Assembly: GCF_029674545.1 (NCBI RefSeq)
Contig: NZ_CP121354.1
Span: 4,597,001-4,661,000 of the forward strand
Direction of reading: 5' to 3'
DNA from: Mesorhizobium sp. WSM4904
GTDB taxonomy: Bacteria; Pseudomonadota; Alphaproteobacteria; Rhizobiales; Rhizobiaceae
Length of the DNA: 64,000 nt
The notes under the pieces were generated by a model. The model made no database searches. It had not been told where the DNA came from and saw only the letters and a program-made list of their open reading frames with translations. Shown here piece by piece: positions 57,070 to 64,000 of this stretch. How positions within the stretch are numbered: position 1 is the stretch's first letter; the number at the start of each line of letters is the position of its first letter. A program made the translations under genes and the position numbers.

Positions 57070-58221
57070 ATGCACGTCATCACCACCCAGAAAGAACTCG
57101 AGAGCGTCATCGCGGCGTTCGAAAAGTCGGAATTCGTCACCGTCGATACGGAATTCATCCGCGAAACGACCTTCTGGCCGATCCTCTGTCTGATCCAGAT
57201 GGCCGCGCCCGGCGTGACGGCGCTGATCGATCCGCTGTCGCCGGACATCGACCTCAAACCCTTCTTCCGGCTGATGGCCAACGAAGCGGTGGTCAAGGTC
57301 TTCCACGCCGCCCGCCAGGACATCGAAATCATCGTCCATCTGGGCGACCTGGTGCCGCATCCGGTGTTCGACACGCAGGTGGCGGCCATGGTCTGCGGCT
57401 TCGGCGACAGCGTCTCCTACGATCAGCTGGTGCAGCGCATCACCGGCGCCCGGCTCGACAAATCCTCGCGCTTCACCGACTGGCGACACCGGCCGCTCTC
57501 CGACAAGCAGCTCGAATATGCGCTTGCCGACGTCACCCATCTGATCAAGGTCTATCAGCACCTCAGCGCCGAGTTGAAGCGCGAGGACCGCGCCCATTGG
57601 CTGAACGAGGAGATGGACGTCCTCACCTCGCGCCAGACCTACGATCCGCATCCGGAGGACGCCTGGAAGCGGCTGAAGATGCGGCTGCGCAAGCCGCAGG
57701 AACTGGCGATCGTTCAAACGGTGGCCGCCTGGCGCGAGCGCGAGGCGCGCGAGCGCGACGTGCCGCGCGGCCGCGTGCTCAAGGATGATGCGATCTACGA
57801 GATCGCGCAACAGGCGCCGCGCGACGCCACGGCCCTCGGCCGGCTGCGCACGACGCCGAAGGGCTGGGAGCGTTCGGCAACAGCCATGGCGCTGCTCGGC
57901 GCGGTCAACACGGCGCTTGCCATGCCGAAGGAAGCGATGCCCAAACTGCCGAAGACGTTCCAGCCGCCCGAGGGCTCGAGCGCGGCAGCGGAACTGCTCA
58001 AGGTGCTGCTCCGGATCGTCGCCGAGAAGGAAGGCGTCGCCTCCAAGGTGCTCGCCTCCAGCGACGACATCGACCGCATCGCCGCCGAGGGCGACGATGC
58101 CGACGTGCCGGCGCTGCAAGGCTGGCGGCGGGCCGTGTTCGGCGAACAGGCGCTGAGGCTGGTGCGCGGCGAGATCGGCATCAAGTTCGACAAGCGCAGG
58201 ATAGCGGTATTCGATTTGTAG
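57070..58221 (+). CDS. rnd: Ribonuclease D
   Basis: A 383-residue 3'-5' exoribonuclease acting on tRNA 3' ends. The DEDDy active site is seen as VDTEFIRE (Asp, Glu), HAARQDIEII (Asp) and YALADVTHL (Tyr and Asp in the last motif). An HRDC domain follows from about residue 205 (RKPQELAIVQTVAAWREREARERDVPRGRVLKDDAIYEIAQ). ATG at 57070 is taken over a TTG at 57067. It is probably monocistronic. Confidence 0.93.
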   Translation: MHVITTQKELESVIAAFEKSEFVTVDTEFIRETTFWPILCLIQMAAPGVTALIDPLSPDIDLKPFFRLMANEAVVKVFHAARQDIEIIVHLGDLVPHPVFDTQVAAMVCGFGDSVSYDQLVQRITGARLDKSSRFTDWRHRPLSDKQLEYALADVTHLIKVYQHLSAELKREDRAHWLNEEMDVLTSRQTYDPHPEDAWKRLKMRLRKPQELAIVQTVAAWREREARERDVPRGRVLKDDAIYEIAQQAPRDATALGRLRTTPKGWERSATAMALLGAVNTALAMPKEAMPKLPKTFQPPEGSSAAAELLKVLLRIVAEKEGVASKVLASSDDIDRIAAEGDDADVPALQGWRRAVFGEQALRLVRGEIGIKFDKRRIAVFDL

Positions 58222-58228
58222 CGCCTTC

Positions 58229-58248
58229 CCTTCTCCCCTGGGAGAAGG
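58229..58248. terminator. Hairpin between rnd and the convergent membrane protein gene
   Basis: A perfect 9 bp stem CCTTCTCCC-ct-GGGAGAAGG eight bases after the rnd stop. It looks like the hairpin tip of the palindromic repeat family, here solitary. It lies between convergent genes and may end both transcripts. Confidence 0.6.
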
Positions 58249-58257
58249 AGAGACCGT

Positions 58258-60934
<2,677 letters not shown>

Positions 60935-60938
<4 letters not shown>

Positions 60939-61183
60939 CGATCGTCCTCATAAAGTTCGTCGCGGGTCCAGCGTCCGGCATCGACGATCGGTTGCCGTTC
61001 GAGTCGCGACAACAATGCTGCGCGCGAGCGGGAGGCCACGCCACCCTCATGCTTCTCGATAGGCACGATCCGCGCTACCGGCCGCCCGTGGCTGGTCACG
61101 ACGTAGCTGAGACCCTCTCGCACCTCACGCAAGATATGGGAGAATCTACGATTGGCATCGGCTGCCGAAACGGCTTCGTCCAT
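60935..61183 (-). CDS. Phd/YefM-family antitoxin
   Basis: An 82-residue antitoxin: MDEAVSAADANRRFSHILREVREGLSYVVTSHGRPVARIVPIE is the Phd/YefM DNA-binding half, and the C-terminal SRLERQPIVDAGRWTRDELYEDD binds the toxin. Promoter palindrome upstream at 61198 suggests autoregulation. The pair with VapC-like PIN toxin is a common module. Confidence 0.85.
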
Positions 61184-61197
61184 GGCTGCACCCGTCT

Positions 61198-61216
61198 GTA
61201 GTTATTTTCACTACAA
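61198..61216. promoter_or_regulatory. Inverted repeat in the antitoxin promoter
   Basis: TGTAGT-tattttc-ACTACA, 14 bp before the Phd-like antitoxin start. The position fits an autoregulatory operator for the antitoxin-toxin complex. Confidence 0.55.
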
Positions 61217-61340
61217 TAATAATGCAGTTCGAGTTTAGCAAGCCATTGCCGGGTCGTGACGGCCACCAGCGGTTGCGGTCGCGCAAAAGTGACCGCAATT
61301 TAATGCGACATCCGGGCCTAGGCGTGTTAACCGCCCGGGC

Positions 61341-62819
61341 GTGCCGGATCGCCCCCAGCCTGGCCTGGAAATCGCGAAGACAAATCAGGGCATTCCCTTG
61401 AACCGCATCATCCCGCTCATCCTGGCGGTCGCACTGTTCATGGAGAACATGGATTCGACCGTGATCGCGACCTCGCTGCCGGCGATCGCCGTCGACATCC
61501 ACACCAGCCCGATCGCGCTCAAGCTGGCGCTGACGGCCTATCTGGTGTCGCTGGCGATCTTCATTCCGATCAGCGGCTGGATGGCGGACCGGTTCGGCGC
61601 CAAGAGCGTGTTTCGCGCCGCGATCGCCGTCTTCATCGCCGGCTCGGTCGCCTGCGCCTTTGCCAACTCGCTGCCGGCCTTCGTGGTGTCGCGCTTCCTG
61701 CAAGGCATGGGCGGCGCCATGATGACGCCGGTCGGGCGCCTGGTGCTGGTGCGAACCACGCCGAAGAACGAGCTCGTCGCGGCGATGTCATGGCTGACGG
61801 TGCCGGCGCTGGTCGGACCGCTGGTCGGACCGCCGATCGGCGGCTTCATCACCACCTATTTCACCTGGCACTGGATCTTCCTGATCAACGTGCCGATCGG
61901 GCTTCTGGGCATCTGGCTCGCCACCCGCTATTTGCCGGAGACCGCGCCCGCCGAGACGCCCCCGCTCGATTTTCCGGGTTTCGTGCTCAGCGGCCTCGCC
62001 GCGTCAGGCATCGTCTTCGGCCTCTCGGTGGTCAGCCTTCCCGCCTTGCCGCCGATCGCCGGCTTCATCACCGTAGCCGTCGGCCTGGTTTCGGGCGTGT
62101 TCTATCTCCTGCATGCCCGGCGCGCCAGGAATCCGCTGCTGGCGCTGGAGCTCTTCCGCAACCAGGTGTTCCGTTCTTCCGTGCTTGGCGGCTCGCTGTT
62201 CCGCATCGGCATCGGCGCAGTGCCTTTCCTGCTGCCTCTGATGTTCCAGATCGGCTTCGGGCTGACGCCGTTCCAGTCCGGCATGATCACCTTCGTCTCG
62301 GCGGTCGGCGCCATCGGCATGAAGTTCGTCACCGCGCTGCTTTTCCGGCTCGCCGGCTTCCGCCGGGTGCTGATCTGGGGTTCGCTGATCGCCGCCGGCT
62401 CGATCGCCATCTACGGCCTCTTCACCCCCGAGACGCCCTACGCGCTGATGCTCGCGATCCTTTTGGTCGGCGGCTTCATCCGCTCGATGTTCTTCACCGG
62501 CGTCAACGCACTTTCCTATGCCGAGATTTCCCCCGCCGACACCAGCAAGGCGACGCCGATAACCGCCGTCTTCCAGCAGCTGTCGATCGCGCTTGGCGTG
62601 GCGCTGGCCGGCGGCATCCTCGAAGTATCGACCTCGATCCATGGCGGCCCGCTGACCTTAAGTGACTTCCACATCGCCTTCTTCATCGTCGCGGCGGTGT
62701 CGGCGATCGCCTCGCTCACCTTCATGCGGCTGGCGCCCGATGCCGGCAACGCGGTGTCGGGCCACGGCGGGCTGACGAAGCCGAAGACGCTGGAGACGGT
62801 GGGCACTGCAGGGAAGTAG
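61341..62819 (+). CDS. MFS exporter of the DHA2 family (14 spans)
   Basis: A 492-residue transporter with about 14 spans. The N-terminal LALFMENMDSTVIATSLPAIAVDI and motif A (GWMADRFGAKSVFRAAI) and the segment VSRFLQGMGGAMMTPVGRLVLVRTTPKNEL are typical of DHA2/EmrB-type drug exporters. The start is uncertain: GTG 61341 is reported, but a TTG at 61398 (LNRIIPLILAVAL), just before the first span, is about as likely. No partner membrane fusion protein is adjacent. Confidence 0.83.
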   Translation: MPDRPQPGLEIAKTNQGIPLNRIIPLILAVALFMENMDSTVIATSLPAIAVDIHTSPIALKLALTAYLVSLAIFIPISGWMADRFGAKSVFRAAIAVFIAGSVACAFANSLPAFVVSRFLQGMGGAMMTPVGRLVLVRTTPKNELVAAMSWLTVPALVGPLVGPPIGGFITTYFTWHWIFLINVPIGLLGIWLATRYLPETAPAETPPLDFPGFVLSGLAASGIVFGLSVVSLPALPPIAGFITVAVGLVSGVFYLLHARRARNPLLALELFRNQVFRSSVLGGSLFRIGIGAVPFLLPLMFQIGFGLTPFQSGMITFVSAVGAIGMKFVTALLFRLAGFRRVLIWGSLIAAGSIAIYGLFTPETPYALMLAILLVGGFIRSMFFTGVNALSYAEISPADTSKATPITAVFQQLSIALGVALAGGILEVSTSIHGGPLTLSDFHIAFFIVAAVSAIASLTFMRLAPDAGNAVSGHGGLTKPKTLETVGTAGK

Positions 62820-62839
62820 TGGGGTCGGCGCGCCGCGTG

Positions 62840-63059
62840 ACTTCGTCATCCTAGGGCGAAGCGACGCGAAGCGGAGCGCAGACCCTAGGATCCATGCCGT
62901 GACATTTCAGCATTTCTACGGCGCAGAATCTGCGGTTTGAACGGCGGCAAAAGTCGGGCTTTTTCTGCGACGCAAGCGTTGGTCGGCAAAGGTAACGGCA
63001 TGGATCCTAGGGTCTGCGCGCGTCGCTTCGCTCCTTGCTCCGCCCTAGGATGACGAAGT
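62840..63059. repeat. Palindromic repeat with CCTAGG-containing arms, overlapping the end of rlmE
   Basis: The left arm (62840-62900) includes ACTTCGTCATCCTAGGGCGA and GACCCTAGGATCCATGCCGT; the right arm (62995-63059) is its inverted copy (ACGGCATGGATCCTAGGGTC to CGCCCTAGGATGACGAAGT). About 94 bp lie between. The last 15 bases of rlmE, codons and stop, are inside the right arm. Confidence 0.88.
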
Positions 63060-63758
63060 GCCAGAGCCCTTGAACTCCTTTGCCAGCAGATAAAGCTCCA
63101 CCGACTCATCGCGCGAAGCCGGCGGCTTGACGTGGTGGACCGAGCGGAAATTCTGCTTCAGCCGCGACAAGAGCTCGTTCTCCGCACCGCCCTGAAAGGT
63201 CTTGGCCAGGAAATGCCCGCCGGGCTTCAAAACCTGGAGCGCGAAATCGGCCGCCACTTCGCATAGGTGCATGGTGCGCAGGTGGTCCGTGCGGCGGTGT
63301 CCGGTGGTGGGAGCCGCCATGTCGGACAGCACGACATCGGGTCGGCCTCCAAGCGCCTCGGACAGCCTTTGCGGCGCTTCCGGATCGAGGAAATCCATCT
63401 GCAGGATGACGGCGCCCGGCACCGCATCCATCTCGAGATAATCGATGCCGACGACATGCGGATTTTCCGCTGTCGACTTCGTCCGCGCCGCCGCCACCTG
63501 GCACCAGCCGCCGGGAGCGGCGCCGAGGTCGATCACCTTCATGCCGGGCTTCAGAAGATGATGCTTGTCGTCGATCTCGGTCAGCTTGTAGGCGGCGCGG
63601 GAGCGATAGCCGTCGGCCTTGGAGCGCTGCACATAGGGATCGTTCATGTGGCGCTCGAGCCAGCGGCGCGAGGACTCCTTCAGGCCGCTCTTCTTCTTGA
63701 TCCTCGTCTTCAGCACGCGCATGCCGGCCGAGCCCGGCTTTTCAGGTTTCTTTGTCAT
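63045..63758 (-). CDS. rlmE: 23S rRNA (uridine-2'-O)-methyltransferase RlmE
   Basis: A 237-residue SAM-dependent enzyme that methylates U2552 of 23S rRNA in the peptidyl transferase centre. The SAM motif is [16 protein letters not shown] (about residues 75-90), and the K-D-K-E tetrad includes Lys near YRSRAAYKL, Asp in LSDMAAP, Lys in [12 protein letters not shown] and Glu in [12 protein letters not shown]. The C-terminal GSGTSSS and stop are encoded by a palindromic repeat, so the tail is an addition. ATG at 63758. It normally follows ppx in rhizobia, which lies beyond the window. Confidence 0.93.
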   Translation of the reverse strand: MTKKPEKPGSAGMRVLKTRIKKKSGLKESSRRWLERHMNDPYVQRSKADGYRSRAAYKLTEIDDKHHLLKPGMKVIDLGAAPGGWCQVAAARTKSTAENPHVVGIDYLEMDAVPGAVILQMDFLDPEAPQRLSEALGGRPDVVLSDMAAPTTGHRRTDHLRTMHLCEVAADFALQVLKPGGHFLAKTFQGGAENELLSRLKQNFRSVHHVKPPASRDESVELYLLAKEFKGSGTSSS

Positions 63759-63774
63759 TGCCTGATTTCTTGCC

Positions 63775-63820
63775 CGAGCATGATCTTATGCGAAAACCGA
63801 TCGCCACTTTTCGCTGGCCC
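63775..63820. repeat. Dispersed repeat (GAGCATGATCTTATGC type)
   Basis: The motif GAGCATGATCTTATGCGAAA, ACCGATCGCCACTTTTCGCT resembles a short palindromic repeat I recall as common in Mesorhizobium intergenic regions. It lies upstream of rlmE. Confidence 0.5.
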
Positions 63821-63914
63821 GGTCCTGAAATTCAGGATCAGGATTTCCGATCCGCTTCTTCCCGCTCGCTTCGTCGTGCCGGCTTTGCGGCGGCTTCGCG
63901 TTTCACGGAGGGCT

Positions 63915-63974
63915 TCCCCCACTCCGTCGCCGCTTCGCGGCGCCACCTCTCCCCCCTCCGGAGGGAGAGGAAGG
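63915..63974. repeat. Single arm of a palindromic intergenic repeat
   Basis: CCCCCACTCCGTCGCCGCTT, a GCGGCGCC hairpin, then CCTCTCCCCCCTCCGGAGGG hairpin and AGAGG. The layout matches one arm of the element at 47340 although bases differ. The second arm may lie beyond the window. No gene is supported in 63759-64000. Confidence 0.5.
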
Positions 63975-64000
63975 ATGCCAGGCGACACAAGCTCGCGCCT

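Noticed and set aside
63755..63988. Minus-strand frame of 77 codons upstream of rlmE
   Set aside because: It is composed of two dispersed repeats and overlaps the rlmE start.

Overview
The window looks like a chromosomal segment of a high-GC alphaproteobacterium of the order Hyphomicrobiales, most likely Mesorhizobium or a close relative. This is inferred from gene order and protein families: a bamE gene divergent from a cytochrome bc1 chaperone, DUF177 and plsX; glyA, nrdR, ribD, ribE, ribH and nusB in one block; an LdtR-type MarR regulator beside an L,D-transpeptidase; a K+-independent H+-pyrophosphatase; an alphaproteobacterial ParC; and several families of palindromic intergenic repeats. 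No database search could be run. No rRNA, tRNA, CRISPR array, IS element, prophage or replication origin was seen.

Layout. 1-2 kb: lipid and respiratory housekeeping (plsX start, DUF177, bc1 chaperone, bamE). 2-3.7 kb: a cupin epimerase-like gene with a family 2 glycosyltransferase. 3.8-6 kb: hppA. 6.2-10.2 kb: an OsmF/YehZYXW-type osmolyte ABC transporter, interrupted after its first gene by a 150 bp palindromic repeat. 10.4-18 kb: an MFS gene, nusB, ribH, a toxin-antitoxin insert, ribE, ribD, nrdR, a secreted protein and glyA, all on the minus strand. 18-24 kb: an Na+/H+ antiporter, L,D-transpeptidase with ldtR, a small membrane protein and a 3-hydroxyisobutyryl-CoA hydrolase-like gene. 24-30 kb: a DUF2066 protein, a LuxR-type regulator, and a large Gly-rich autotransporter whose beta-barrel is cut by one in-frame amber codon. 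30-36 kb: hemB, a DHFR-like reductase, ppk2, an aldo/keto reductase and a GT90 glycosyltransferase. 36-42 kb: a GntR regulator divergent from an MFS pump, a DUF423 protein, a LacI regulator divergent from two tandem paralogous microproteins, opgC and a hydrolase. 42-51 kb: sthA, an RDD protein, bpt, an EamA transporter, an AI-2E family protein, parC and a periplasmic protein. 51-64 kb: aspS, a DeoR regulator divergent from MFS genes, rnd, a membrane protein, guaB, a VapC/Phd module, a DHA2 MFS exporter and rlmE.

Most of the window is ordinary core genome with many local regulator-target pairs. The parts that stand out are: (1) a LacI regulator with three copies of a 14 bp palindrome TTGAATCGATCCAA placed in front of itself and in front of each of two 45-47 residue paralogous proteins, a small self-contained circuit I cannot assign to a known system; (2) an autotransporter broken by a single TAG at the start of its barrel; (3) a GNAT/DUF1778 toxin-antitoxin pair plus a small orphan antitoxin-like gene inserted inside the riboflavin operon; (4) several repeat families that sit inside operons or supply gene ends, including the last codons and stop of rlmE.
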